Positions 25,202 through 33,093 of a DNA stretch of 64,000 nt are shown piece by piece. Source of the stretch: Devosia sp. 2618. Lineage in GTDB: Bacteria > Pseudomonadota > Alphaproteobacteria > Rhizobiales > Devosiaceae. Every line of letters starts with the position of its first letter. Position 1 is the stretch's first letter. The translations under genes were made by a program, and so were the position numbers. The stretch covers positions 3,162,001 to 3,226,000 of the forward strand of contig NZ_JBEPOO010000001.1 of assembly GCF_040546815.1 (NCBI RefSeq), given 5' to 3'. The notes beneath the pieces are model-generated. The model had not been told where the DNA came from and made no database searches. It was given only the letters and a program-made list of their open reading frames with translations.

Positions 25202-26161
25202 TTACTTGGCCAGGCCAACGGCCTTGAGGGCCTGTCCGATGGATGCGTCGGCGTCTTCCATGAAGGCTTCAAAGCCAGCAGCATCGCGGTAGTCGATGCC
25301 GAACTTGCGCTGGGCCATGAACTCGGCGAACTCGGTGCTGTTGACGACCTTGTCGAGCGCTTCGGTCAGACGGACCTTGACGTCATCTGGCAGGCCCTTT
25401 GGTGCGCCGATGCCGCGCCATGCATAGGCGGCCCACTTATTGCCCAGAGCCTCTTCAGCGGTTGGCAGATCGGGAGCCGATGGCACGCGGGCGTTGGCGG
25501 CAACGATCAGGGGCTTTACTTCGCCAGCATCAACCATTGGCTGCGCGTCTGGCATGGTGGTGGTCACGACCGTGATGGCGCCCGATGCGAGCAGCTGCAG
25601 GCTTGCCGAAGCGCCTTCAGATGGCACCCATGGGGCAGCGCTTGGATCGATGTCGTTGGTCACGAGCACACCGGCCCAACCGAGATGGGCCATGCCACCA
25701 AGGTTGGCGCCCGATGCCTTGACCGAACCGGGATTGGCACGGATCTGGGCAAGCAGCGCGTCAATATCTGGACCGTCGGTGCGGACATAGACCGCTTCCG
25801 GATCGGCGTTAAACAGCGCGAGCGGTTCGTAATTGGTGTAGTTGAGCGGCGACACACCGGTCCAGTGATACATGGACAGCTCGGTGGTGATCACGCCCAG
25901 CGTATAGCCGTCAGCTGGTGCATAGGCGATCTCGGTGTGACCGACGATGCCACCGCCGCCGGTGCGGTTGATGACGTTGATGGGCTGGCCGAGTTCTTTT
26001 TCGAGCAGGGTCGCAATGATGCGGCCGGTCGCGTCGGTGCCACCGCCAGCAGCCCATGGCACGATCAGGTTGATCGCGTGATCGGGATACTGCGCTGCAG
26101 CAGGCGCAACAGCCAGCACAGACAGGGCCAGTACGCTGGCGAGCTTCTTAATTAGGGTCAT
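25202..26161 (-). CDS. TctC-family (Bug) solute-binding protein of the TTT transporter
   Basis: This 319-residue periplasmic binding protein starts with a signal peptide ending VLAVAPAAAQ. The mature protein has YPDHAINLIVPWAAGGGTDATGRIIATLLEKELGQPINVINRTGGGGIVGHTEIAYAPADGYTLGV, the Bug/TctC signature with the two loops that hold a carboxylate. KPLIVAAN.RVPSAPDLPTAEE is also typical. It is first of the operon with TctB and TctA, and is divergent from a DapA-family gene. The ligand is therefore probably a sugar acid or keto acid handled by that enzyme (inference). Confidence 0.92.
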   Translation of the reverse strand: MTLIKKLASVLALSVLAVAPAAAQYPDHAINLIVPWAAGGGTDATGRIIATLLEKELGQPINVINRTGGGGIVGHTEIAYAPADGYTLGVITTELSMYHWTGVSPLNYTNYEPLALFNADPEAVYVRTDGPDIDALLAQIRANPGSVKASGANLGGMAHLGWAGVLVTNDIDPSAAPWVPSEGASASLQLLASGAITVVTTTMPDAQPMVDAGEVKPLIVAANARVPSAPDLPTAEEALGNKWAAYAWRGIGAPKGLPDDVKVRLTEALDKVVNSTEFAEFMAQRKFGIDYRDAAGFEAFMEDADASIGQALKAVGLAK

Positions 26162-26231
26162 TCAAGGTCCTCCCTGAGAGTTACCGGATGTTCCGGCTTA
26201 ACTACGACACTTACCGTATCGCAAACTTTTG

Positions 26232-26365
26232 TACCGCATTTCGGAATTAGCATGAGCGTTGGCGACACGCAAGACACCCGATTTTGGTGAATTATTGCAG
26301 ATAATGTTGACATAGCGCGGCACTCCCTCTTATTGATTGAAGGAATGGCGTTCCACATTGCGGAA
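26232..26365. promoter_or_regulatory. Divergent tct / aldolase promoter with two IclR-like palindromes
   Basis: The 304-base gap holds two related 15-bp elements: TACCGCATTTCGGAA (26232-26246) and TTCCACATTGCGGAA (26351-26365), identical at 12 of 15 positions. The second is an inverted repeat TTCC-N7-GGAA, the form bound by many IclR-family regulators. One copy is near each divergent gene. The IclR gene at 29186 is the obvious candidate to bind them. Confidence 0.5.
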
Positions 26366-26465
26366 TACTAGAAACGCGCTGACCGAGATCGCGGTGGCGC
26401 ATGGCAACTGTCTTGACCGGCGCGGCCTGCCACGGTGGCGGCAGCCTCGGCTTTGGAGGAATTCG

Positions 26466-27398
26466 ATGACGAACCAGATCGCGCTGTCGCTGCGCAACAC
26501 GCTCACTGGCATCCTGCCGCCGCTGTCCATGCCGTTCGATGACGAAGGCAATCTGGTGCAGGGCGCGCTCAAGGCGCAGGTCGATTTCATGATCGACTCG
26601 GGCGTGCGGGGCATCGTTGTCGGTGGCTCGACCGGCGAAGGCCATACCCTTTCGTCCACCGAATTTACCGCCGCGATGATCGAAGCGCACGACGCCAATG
26701 CCGGCCGCGTGCCGTTCGTTGTTGGCCTGATCGTGCAGTCGACGCGCGAAGCCATCGACCGCGTCAAGGCGCTGGGCGACATCAAGATCGATGCCCTGCA
26801 GGTGACCCCGGTCCACTACCTGTTCAAGCCCGGTCGCGAAGCCACCATCGAGCACTTCCGCGCCATCTGGGAAGCGACCAAGGTTCCAATCCTGATCTAC
26901 AACGTCATTCCGTGGAATTACCTTTCCATCGACGACATGCTGGCGATCATGGATGCCGTGCCCGGCGTTGTCGGCATGAAGCAGTCCTCGGGCGACGTGA
27001 AGTCGGTGTCCGACCTGATGCTGCGCGCCAAGCCCGAAAACATCGTGCTGACCGGTATCGACGCCCTGCTCTATCCAAGCTTTGCCCTGGGCGCACATGG
27101 TGCCATCAGCGCACTGACCTGCGGCGTGCCCGGCGTGACCGTCAAGCTGTTCAACGCGGTGCAGGCTGGCGATCACAAGACCGCCAAGGACATCCACTTC
27201 CGCCTCAACGCGCTGTGGAATGCCATGCGCCACGACAACCTGCCCGCCTGCATCAAGTACATCCAGCACCGTCAGGGCCTGCCGATGTTCCACCCACGCG
27301 CCCCGATGGAGCGCGTTTCCGATGAGCAGAAGAAGGCCATCGATGCCGTGCTCGGCCCGATCCTTGAACTGGTCGACGTGCGCGCACGCGCTGCCTAG
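26466..27398 (+). CDS. DapA-family lyase/aldolase
   Basis: This 310-residue TIM-barrel protein belongs to the dihydrodipicolinate synthase/N-acetylneuraminate lyase family. Schiff-base Lys172 lies in VVGMKQSSGD, the proton-shuttle Tyr145 in ILIYNVIPWN, and the substrate carboxylate loop is GGSTGEGHTLSSTE. These enzymes cleave, join or dehydrate alpha-keto acids. Placement beside a carboxylate transporter and DhaK/DhaL-like proteins, away from lysine genes, makes a catabolic aldolase or keto-sugar-acid dehydratase more likely than DapA itself. ATG 26466 is preceded by GGAGG nine bases upstream; a longer in-frame start runs across the operator region. Confidence 0.88.
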   Translation: MTNQIALSLRNTLTGILPPLSMPFDDEGNLVQGALKAQVDFMIDSGVRGIVVGGSTGEGHTLSSTEFTAAMIEAHDANAGRVPFVVGLIVQSTREAIDRVKALGDIKIDALQVTPVHYLFKPGREATIEHFRAIWEATKVPILIYNVIPWNYLSIDDMLAIMDAVPGVVGMKQSSGDVKSVSDLMLRAKPENIVLTGIDALLYPSFALGAHGAISALTCGVPGVTVKLFNAVQAGDHKTAKDIHFRLNALWNAMRHDNLPACIKYIQHRQGLPMFHPRAPMERVSDEQKKAIDAVLGPILELVDVRARAA

Positions 27399-27464
27399 CT
27401 GAACTTGGGCCGGCCGCGAGATCAGCGGCCGGTCCTGCCCACCACGGGATGACGGGACGACACC

Positions 27465-28460
27465 ATGAAGAAACTGATCAACGATCCGGCCAACTATGTC
27501 GACGAGATGCTCGACGGGCTGTGCCTTGCCCATCCCGGCCTGCAGCGTGTCGGCAATGACCGCCGCGCCATCGCGCGCACTGTCCCGATGCGCCAAGGCA
27601 AAGTCGGCGTCGTTTCCGGTGGTGGCTCCGGCCATCTGCCGCTGTTTACCGGCTATGTCGGCGAAGGCCTGCTCGATGCCTGCGCCATCGGCAATGTGTT
27701 CGAGGGCCCGACCATCAATTCGTGCCAGGATGCCATCGCAGCCGCCAATGCTGGCGCGGGCGTCTTGTGCCTGTTCGGCAATTACGGCGGCGACAAGATG
27801 AATTTCGAAATGGCCAGCGAGTTCGCGGCCATGGACAGCGTCGAGACCCGTACCGTGCTCGGCACCGACGACATTGCCAGCGCCAAGCCCGAAGAATCCC
27901 ACAAGCGCCGCGGCGTCGCCGGGCTGATCTTTGCCTATAAAACCGCGGGCGCATTGGCCGAGCGTGGCGGCGATCTCGATGCGGTGACCGCCATCGCGCA
28001 AAAGACCGTCGACCGCACCCGCACCATTGGCGTGGCGCTGTCCTCGTGCCAGATCCCCGGCGCGGCTGGTCCCAACTTCACCATCGGCGATGACGAGATC
28101 GAGATGGGCATGGGCATCCATGGCGAGCCCGGCATCTGGCGTCGCCCGATCCGCCCGGCGGACGAACTGGTCGACGAAATGCTGGCGCTGTTGCTGGTCG
28201 AACGCCCGGTCGGTGCAGGCCGCGTTGCCATTCTCGTCAACAGCCTCGGCTCGACGCCCTTTGAGGAGCTGTTCATTCTCTACCGTCGCGCCGCCCAGCA
28301 GTTGGCCGAAGCCGGTTTCACCATCGCGCAGCGCCTGATTGGCCCCTATGTCACTTCGATGGAAATGGGCGGCGCCTCGATCAGCCTGTGCTTCCTCGAC
28401 GACGAAATCGAGGACCTGCTGAATGCGCCCGCTGACTGTCCATTCTGGCGGGTGGGCTGA
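27465..28460 (+). CDS. DhaK-like subunit of a dihydroxyacetone-type kinase
   Basis: The 331-residue protein matches DhaK, which binds short keto-sugars covalently through a histidine. Visible are GGGSGHLPLFTGYVGEGLLDACAIGNVFEGPT, NYGGDKMNFEMA, GVALSSCQIPG and MGMGIHGEPGI, which holds the substrate-binding His. It is followed four bases later by the DhaL-like subunit and no PTS subunit (DhaM) is present, so ATP is the likely donor. Homologous pairs phosphorylate erythrulose or other ketoses as well as dihydroxyacetone. A ketose or its acid released by the DapA-type aldolase is a plausible substrate. Confidence 0.88.
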   Translation: MKKLINDPANYVDEMLDGLCLAHPGLQRVGNDRRAIARTVPMRQGKVGVVSGGGSGHLPLFTGYVGEGLLDACAIGNVFEGPTINSCQDAIAAANAGAGVLCLFGNYGGDKMNFEMASEFAAMDSVETRTVLGTDDIASAKPEESHKRRGVAGLIFAYKTAGALAERGGDLDAVTAIAQKTVDRTRTIGVALSSCQIPGAAGPNFTIGDDEIEMGMGIHGEPGIWRRPIRPADELVDEMLALLLVERPVGAGRVAILVNSLGSTPFEELFILYRRAAQQLAEAGFTIAQRLIGPYVTSMEMGGASISLCFLDDEIEDLLNAPADCPFWRVG

Positions 28461-28463
28461 GCC

Positions 28464-29087
28464 ATGGCCATCACACGCGATACGCTCGCTAATGCCATCG
28501 ACCGCACCAATGCGAGCATGGCGACGCTGACCGATAGGCTCAATGCCGCCGACGCCAAACTGGGCGACGGCGATACCGGCACCATGCTGGCGCGTCTGAT
28601 CGGCACGTTCGCTGGCGTCGACACACGCGGCGCGCCCGATCTGGGTGCGGCTTTCATGGCGCTGGCCAAGGCGGGTGCGGCATCGACCGGGTCGAGTCTC
28701 GGCACCCTGATCATTACCGGCATGATGACCGCGGGGCGCAACAGCGCCGGTCAGGCCGAACTGGACTGGGACAAGCTGGGCGCGTTGATCGGCGCCATCC
28801 GCGATGCTGCAATGGCGCGCGGCAAGGCCGAAATCGGAGCCAAGACCATTATTGATGGCCTCGATGCGCTGGCTAATGGCGTTGCCGATCTGAGCGAGCC
28901 GGAGGCCATTGCCACGGCCGCCAATGGCGCGATGGATGACGTTTTGAGCACCTTTCGCGACCGCCCCTCGGCCATGGGGCGTGCCCGCATGTTCGCCGAG
29001 AAAAGCGTCGGACTGGACGATCCGGGCATGCTGGCGCTGGCTGAAATCGTGCGCGCCGTGACCGACAGGCAAAGCGTGGGTCATTGA
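28464..29087 (+). CDS. DhaL-like ATP-binding subunit of the kinase
   Basis: This 207-residue all-helical protein binds Mg-ATP for the DhaK partner. The metal-binding loop LNAADAKLGDGDTGTML carries the three Asp ligands, but the His of the usual DGDHG is Thr. AASTGSSLGTLIITGMM corresponds to the GGSSGPL phosphate loop, and the C-terminal MGRARMFAEKSVGLDDPG to the GRASYLGERSIGHQDPG motif. The changes suggest an atypical substrate or a distinct subfamily. It is the last gene of a three-gene operon. Confidence 0.85.
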   Translation: MAITRDTLANAIDRTNASMATLTDRLNAADAKLGDGDTGTMLARLIGTFAGVDTRGAPDLGAAFMALAKAGAASTGSSLGTLIITGMMTAGRNSAGQAELDWDKLGALIGAIRDAAMARGKAEIGAKTIIDGLDALANGVADLSEPEAIATAANGAMDDVLSTFRDRPSAMGRARMFAEKSVGLDDPGMLALAEIVRAVTDRQSVGH

Positions 29088-29134
29088 TGCCCCTCGCTTG
29101 CTTGAGGTGCATAGGCAACTAAACTAAGAAGTCC

Positions 29135-29146
29135 AACGACGTCGTT
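29135..29146. promoter_or_regulatory. 12-bp palindrome before the IclR gene
   Basis: AACGACGTCGTT is a perfect palindrome, 40 bases before the IclR ATG and 48 bases after the DhaL gene. It may be an operator for that promoter. No second copy was noticed. Confidence 0.3.
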
Positions 29147-29185
29147 CAGCGATGACGACGCAATAGAGGCGATGAGACACAAACA

Positions 29186-29983
29186 ATGACCGAGACTGTT
29201 GTGCCCCCAACGCCGAACAAGCCGGCCCGCAGCGACGAGAGTCTTAAGTCTCTGACCAAGGTTTCGCGCGTGCTGGACTGTTTCACCACCGGCCACCGCG
29301 CCCTCAGCTTGGCCGAGATTTGCGCCAAGACCGGATATCCGCGCTCCACGACGCATCGCCTTTTGGCGGCCATGCGCGAAGTGGGGTTCATCGAGCAGGA
29401 TCGGGAGCGCGACTTCTATCGACTTGGCCTGCGCCTGTTTGAACTGGGCAGCACCGTTCTGGCCAATCTCGAACTGCATCGCGAAGGCCGGGCAATCGTC
29501 GATAGCCTGCACCGGCTGACCAGCCGCGCGGTCCACCTTGCGGTGTTTGACGGATTGCGCGCCGTCGTCATCCAGCGCACCGAAGCCGAGCCGATGCTGG
29601 CCAATACCATGGTCGAAAATTCGCCCGCCCACTGCACCAGCGTTGGCAAGGCCATCCTCGCCTACCAGCCCATCGACATTGTGCAGCGCGTTATCGAGGC
29701 TGGCCTCGAACGCTTCACCGAAACGACGATCACCGATCCGGACGCTCTGGCGGCTGAGCTCGACATCACCCGTGAGCGCGGCTTTGCCATCGACAATGGC
29801 GAGCACCAGCCGGGTCTGCGCTGCATCGGCGCACCGATCCGCAATCAGGCGGGACTGGTGTTTGCCGGCATCAGCGTCAGCGCTCCGGCCTGGCAGTTTC
29901 CCGCGAGCGAAGTCGATGAACTGAACAAGGTCGTGATCTACCACGCCAATCTGATTTCCCAGCGGCTGGGGCATGTGCGCTAA
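29186..29983 (+). CDS. IclR-family transcriptional regulator
   Basis: This 265-residue protein has the N-terminal winged helix LTKVSRVLDCFTTGHRALSLAEICAKTGYPRSTTHRLLAAMREVGFIEQD (about residues 18-70) and the C-terminal effector domain with the family signature ENSPAHCTSVGKAILAY and GLRCIGAPIRNQAGLVFAGISVSAP. IclR proteins sense small carboxylates. It follows the DapA-DhaK-DhaL operon by about 100 bases and likely controls it and the divergent TTT transporter through the palindromes at 26232-26246 and 26351-26365. Confidence 0.9.
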   Translation: MTETVVPPTPNKPARSDESLKSLTKVSRVLDCFTTGHRALSLAEICAKTGYPRSTTHRLLAAMREVGFIEQDRERDFYRLGLRLFELGSTVLANLELHREGRAIVDSLHRLTSRAVHLAVFDGLRAVVIQRTEAEPMLANTMVENSPAHCTSVGKAILAYQPIDIVQRVIEAGLERFTETTITDPDALAAELDITRERGFAIDNGEHQPGLRCIGAPIRNQAGLVFAGISVSAPAWQFPASEVDELNKVVIYHANLISQRLGHVR

Positions 29984-30051
29984 AGTCAGCATCGCCCCCT
30001 CCTCTGGTGGCGTGACGGAAATGGCTGGCCCTTAGGCCAGCCGTCTTATCG

Positions 30052-30732
30052 TCAGACGGGGCCGCCGGTCTTGCCGACTGGCCAGATGGATTGCAGGTCT
30101 TCGCCGGCCAGAATGCGCTGGCGGCAGGCAACTTCGTTCTTGCCCAGTTCGTCAGCCGCGTCGGCGATAACGCCAACGAGCCCGGCTGGAATGACAACGA
30201 CGCCGGTGACGTCAGCAAAGATCACGTCGCCAGGGCGAACCTTGACGCCATCGATGTCGAGCTCGACCTGATAGTGGGTGGCTTCCATGCGGCCCGACAC
30301 GCCAACCGGGCTCATGCCCTTGGCAAACAGCGGGTAGTCCAGCTTGCGCACTTCGGCGATGTCGCGGACGGTGCCGTTGACGATGGTTGCTGCCGCGCCC
30401 TTGGTCTTGGCGCCGCTCGACATCAATTCGCCGGTGCCCGAGCCTTCGGCACAGGATGAATCGACCAGCAGGATGCCGCCCTTGACCACGGCGTCGATGG
30501 CCTGGTGATAGACGTCCTGTGGCTGACCAACGCGTGGGCTCTTTTCGTAGCGCACGGTCGAAACCGGGCCACACACGACCTGGCCGGGATGCAGAATGCC
30601 AAACTGGCTGATCCCCTTGAGGAAGCCATAAGGGCCACGGCCATCCAGCACGTCATGGATGTCGCCGGAATACCACTTCGACAGCCGCTTGATGGCTGCC
30701 CAATCGGTCTGGTTGTAGTCATATGCGGACAT
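30052..30732 (-). CDS. RraA-like aldolase/decarboxylase family protein
   Basis: This 226-residue RraA-fold protein resembles 4-hydroxy-4-methyl-2-oxoglutarate aldolase/oxaloacetate decarboxylase rather than the RNase E inhibitor. Landmarks are YSGDIHDVLDG, VVCGPVSTV, AELM-type GSGTGELMSSGAKTKGAAATIVNGTVRDIAEVRKLDYPLFAKG and PGDVIFADVTGVVVIPAG. The G.LM....K..G......G.RD stretch carries the pyruvate- and Mg-binding Arg-Asp pair. It cleaves or decarboxylates a keto acid. Its start overlaps the stop of the GntR gene by one base, so it ends an SDR-GntR-RraA operon. GntR is the expected regulator. Confidence 0.85.
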   Translation of the reverse strand: MSAYDYNQTDWAAIKRLSKWYSGDIHDVLDGRGPYGFLKGISQFGILHPGQVVCGPVSTVRYEKSPRVGQPQDVYHQAIDAVVKGGILLVDSSCAEGSGTGELMSSGAKTKGAAATIVNGTVRDIAEVRKLDYPLFAKGMSPVGVSGRMEATHYQVELDIDGVKVRPGDVIFADVTGVVVIPAGLVGVIADAADELGKNEVACRQRILAGEDLQSIWPVGKTGGPV

Positions 30733-31466
30733 TAGCTGCGTCGTCCCTGTTGCTTGCCGGCGTCGATCGCCTGTTGGAGATAGGTGGTTGAATTGTCGAT
30801 ATGCTCGCGGATAAGCGCGCGGCTGACCTCGACATTGCCGCTCGTAATGGCGGCATAAATGGCCTCGTGTTCGGCCAGCCCCTCGGCCTGCGTCTTGCTC
30901 GGCACGCGGCTGGTGAGACGGATCACATCGGTGATCAGCGCGTAGAGATTGCCGTAAACGCTGGACAGGATTTCATTGCCCAGCGACTGCACCAGCGCCC
31001 GATGGAAATCGGCGTCGGCCTCGGCATATTGGGAGAAGTTCTTGGCATCGCGCATGGCGGCAAGCGAGGTCGCCACTTCAGGGGATGGCTCACCCTCGCC
31101 AGCCGCGAGACGTCCGACCACTTCGAGCTCGAACATGCGGCGCACGTCCATCAGCTGAACGAGATAGCCGGCGTCCTTGGCAAACAGGCTCCGCACCGTG
31201 GTTGCGAGCGAGCCGAGGAACTGCTCGACATCGTCGCGCACCACTTCGGCGCGTTCGCCATGACGGCGGCGCACCATGCCCTTGGTTTCCAGAATCTGCA
31301 GCCCTTCGCGGACCGACCGTGTGCTTATCGAAAAGCGGCGGGCCAGTTCAGCTTCCGAAGGCAGGCGCTCGCCCACCTTCAGCTCGCCAGACAGGATCTG
31401 CGCCTCGATGGCCGAAACCACCGAGACATAGAGCTTGTCGCGATCGGGTGCAGATGGAACTACCAC
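30732..31466 (-). CDS. GntR-family regulator (FadR subgroup)
   Basis: This 244-residue regulator has an N-terminal winged helix, YVSVVSAIEAQILSGELKVGERLPSEAELARRFSISTRSVREGLQILETKGMVRRRHGE, and an all-helical FCD effector domain (MDVRRMFELEVVGRLAA, DADFHRALVQSLGN, EHEAIYAAITSGNVEVSRALIREHI), with the Asp/His residues that usually bind a metal and a carboxylate. It begins at GTG 31466, inside the last codons of the SDR gene. The long open frame upstream is antisense-free noise in the SDR gene. A strong palindrome at 32299-32323 is its likely operator. Confidence 0.88.
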   Translation of the reverse strand: MVVPSAPDRDKLYVSVVSAIEAQILSGELKVGERLPSEAELARRFSISTRSVREGLQILETKGMVRRRHGERAEVVRDDVEQFLGSLATTVRSLFAKDAGYLVQLMDVRRMFELEVVGRLAAGEGEPSPEVATSLAAMRDAKNFSQYAEADADFHRALVQSLGNEILSSVYGNLYALITDVIRLTSRVPSKTQAEGLAEHEAIYAAITSGNVEVSRALIREHIDNSTTYLQQAIDAGKQQGRRS

Positions 31467-32278
31467 GCCGTGAAACCGCCATCGACCACGACGTTCGAGC
31501 CGGTCATGTAGGATGACGCGTCCGAGGCGAGGAACTGGATGACGCCGTTGTATTCGCCCAGCTCGGCCTGGCGGCGCATCGGCACGCGCTCGAGGAAGTT
31601 GTCGACGAACTCCTTGTCGAAGCTGCCGGTCTTGACGCCACCGAAGGAGATCAGGTTGCAGCGGACGTTCTTTTCGGCCCAGTAGGTCGCGACATAGCGG
31701 GTGAGATTGACCAGACCGGACTTGGACGCGGCGTAGGACACGGCCTTGATGAACGGCACGCCATCGCGCTTTTCGCGATAGGCATAGAGCGCCTGGTTTG
31801 GCGAGACGATGCCATAGATCGAGCCGACATTGATGATGCTGCCGCGACCGGCTTCCGCCATCTTGGAGCCTATCACCTGGCTGCACAGCATGACGCCGGT
31901 CAGGTTGACGTCGATGATCTCGTCCCAGAACTTTTGCGGATAGTCTTCGAAGGGCGCGTTCTGCGCGGCGCCGCCATCGGGCTTGCTGTCGATACCGGCA
32001 TTGTTGACCAGGATGTGCGGCACGCCCCAGTCGGCGATCAGCTTGTCGGTCGCGGCTTCAAGCGCGGCCTTATCGGTGACGCTGGCGACATAGACGCGGA
32101 TGCTGTCGCCAAGACCCGGAAACAGCTCGTCGAGCTTTTCCTGGCTGACTTCACGGCGGCTATAGACCGCCACCTTGGCGCCGGCACCGGCCAGAGACTT
32201 GGCGAACTCGCGGCCGAGTTGACCCAGCCCGCCGGTGACGACCGCAATTTTACCTTCAACGCTGAACAAACCCGACAT
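31460..32278 (-). CDS. Short-chain dehydrogenase/reductase (gluconate 5-dehydrogenase-like)
   Basis: This 272-residue SDR has the cofactor motif VVTGGLGQLGREFAKSLAGAG, the NNAG motif (ILVNNAGID), a catalytic Ser in NVGSIYGIV and YAASKSG (Tyr, Lys). It oxidises or reduces a hydroxyl of a small carbonyl or sugar acid with NAD(P). It opens the SDR-GntR-RraA operon, divergent from TRAP dctQM, so it probably acts on the acid imported by that transporter. A TTG six bases upstream is an alternative start better spaced from GAGGG. Confidence 0.88.
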   Translation of the reverse strand: MSGLFSVEGKIAVVTGGLGQLGREFAKSLAGAGAKVAVYSRREVSQEKLDELFPGLGDSIRVYVASVTDKAALEAATDKLIADWGVPHILVNNAGIDSKPDGGAAQNAPFEDYPQKFWDEIIDVNLTGVMLCSQVIGSKMAEAGRGSIINVGSIYGIVSPNQALYAYREKRDGVPFIKAVSYAASKSGLVNLTRYVATYWAEKNVRCNLISFGGVKTGSFDKEFVDNFLERVPMRRQAELGEYNGVIQFLASDASSYMTGSNVVVDGGFTAW

Positions 32279-32298
32279 CGACAACTACACCCTCTCAC

Positions 32299-32323
32299 TT
32301 ATGACATAAGTCATATGTCATAA
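32299..32323. promoter_or_regulatory. GntR/FadR-type operator between divergent operons
   Basis: A 25-bp near-palindrome: arms TTATGACATA (32299-32308) and TATGTCATAA (32314-32323) are perfect inverted repeats around AGTCA. It lies 20 bases before the SDR start. FadR-subgroup proteins bind short T/A-rich palindromes of this kind. The neighbouring GntR protein is the likely ligand. Confidence 0.65.
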
Positions 32324-32404
32324 GCGCACAGCTCAGCGAATGCAACTCCCTGCTTTGGTGGTCACAAAGGGGTGGGTGAGCGCCGGAAACGGGCGAAACC
32401 GGCA

Positions 32405-32418
32405 TACCCAGTACTACG
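32405..32418 (+). promoter_or_regulatory. Tandem heptamer TACCCAG-TACTACG upstream of dctQM
   Basis: Two direct heptamers lie 118-131 bases before the dctQ start. The same 14-mer, with one change, occurs on the minus strand at 36670-36683 between the sensor kinase and dctP. TAC-initiated heptamers are the usual sites of NarL/FixJ response regulators, and one is encoded at 34583-35233. Confidence 0.5.
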
Positions 32419-32535
32419 GGTCTTGCTGCAGAAACTCCCGGAATACGGGCATCAGCGGTTGTGCGGCCGCCATTTTCCAGAATATCGCTCGCTCGTCCGT
32501 CAGATCACAAAAAGAGCGCGGACAGGGAGGTGATT

Positions 32536-33093
32536 ATGCAACTGCTTGCGGGATTTACTCGCGGGATCAGCGCCATCAACTGGCTTGTCGGGCAGGTTTT
32601 GAGCTGGCTGGCACTGGCCTGCGTGCTTGTCTGTTTCTCGGTCGTGGTACAGCGCTATTTCTTCGATACCAGTACCCTGTGGATGCAGGATCTCTATGTC
32701 TGGCTGTCCGGTGCGATGTTCACCGGCGTGGCGGGCTATACGCTGTTGCGCAACCAGCATGTGCGCGTCGACATCTATTATGCGCCGGCAACCATCCGTC
32801 GCAAGGCGATCGCCGACCTGATCGGCGTCGTGGCATTCCTCGTCCCCTTCATGATCGTGGTGCTGATCTATTGCTGGCCCTATGTCGCCCGTTCCTGGCG
32901 GCTGATGGAGGCCTCGGCCAATGTCGGGGGCATGCCCGGCTATTTCGTGCTCAAGAGCTTCGTCATCGTTTTTGCCGTGCTGGTGGGCCTGCAGGGCCTG
33001 GCCATGGGCGCTCGCTCCATTCTGGTGCTGGCCAACCGTGAGGACCTGCTGCCGCCCGACCTGCGCTACAAAACCGAAGAGGAAACCCACTGA
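32536..33093 (+). CDS. dctQ: TRAP transporter small permease (DctQ)
   Basis: This 185-residue protein has four spans (LVGQVLSWLALACVLVCFSVVVQRYFF, LYVWLSGAMFTGVAGYTLL, LIGVVAFLVPFMIVVLIYC, VLKSFVIVFAVLVGLQGLAMG) with the DctQ features R-Y-F after span one, W near the start of span two, and H-VRVDIYY. It pairs with DctM. GGGAGGTGATT directly precedes ATG 32536. The stop overlaps the dctM start. Confidence 0.9.
   Translation: MQLLAGFTRGISAINWLVGQVLSWLALACVLVCFSVVVQRYFFDTSTLWMQDLYVWLSGAMFTGVAGYTLLRNQHVRVDIYYAPATIRRKAIADLIGVVAFLVPFMIVVLIYCWPYVARSWRLMEASANVGGMPGYFVLKSFVIVFAVLVGLQGLAMGARSILVLANREDLLPPDLRYKTEEETH

Noticed and set aside
26292..29084. A 930-codon open frame on the minus strand
   Set aside because: It lies antisense to the DapA-type, DhaK-like and DhaL-like genes, which have clear motifs and ribosome sites. 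Its product is His/Gln/Gly-rich and resembles no family, as expected from a GC-rich mirror frame.
31467..31886. In-frame N-terminal extension of the GntR regulator
   Set aside because: It overlaps the SDR gene, whose motifs are intact, and is low-complexity. GTG 31466 gives the normal FadR-type length.
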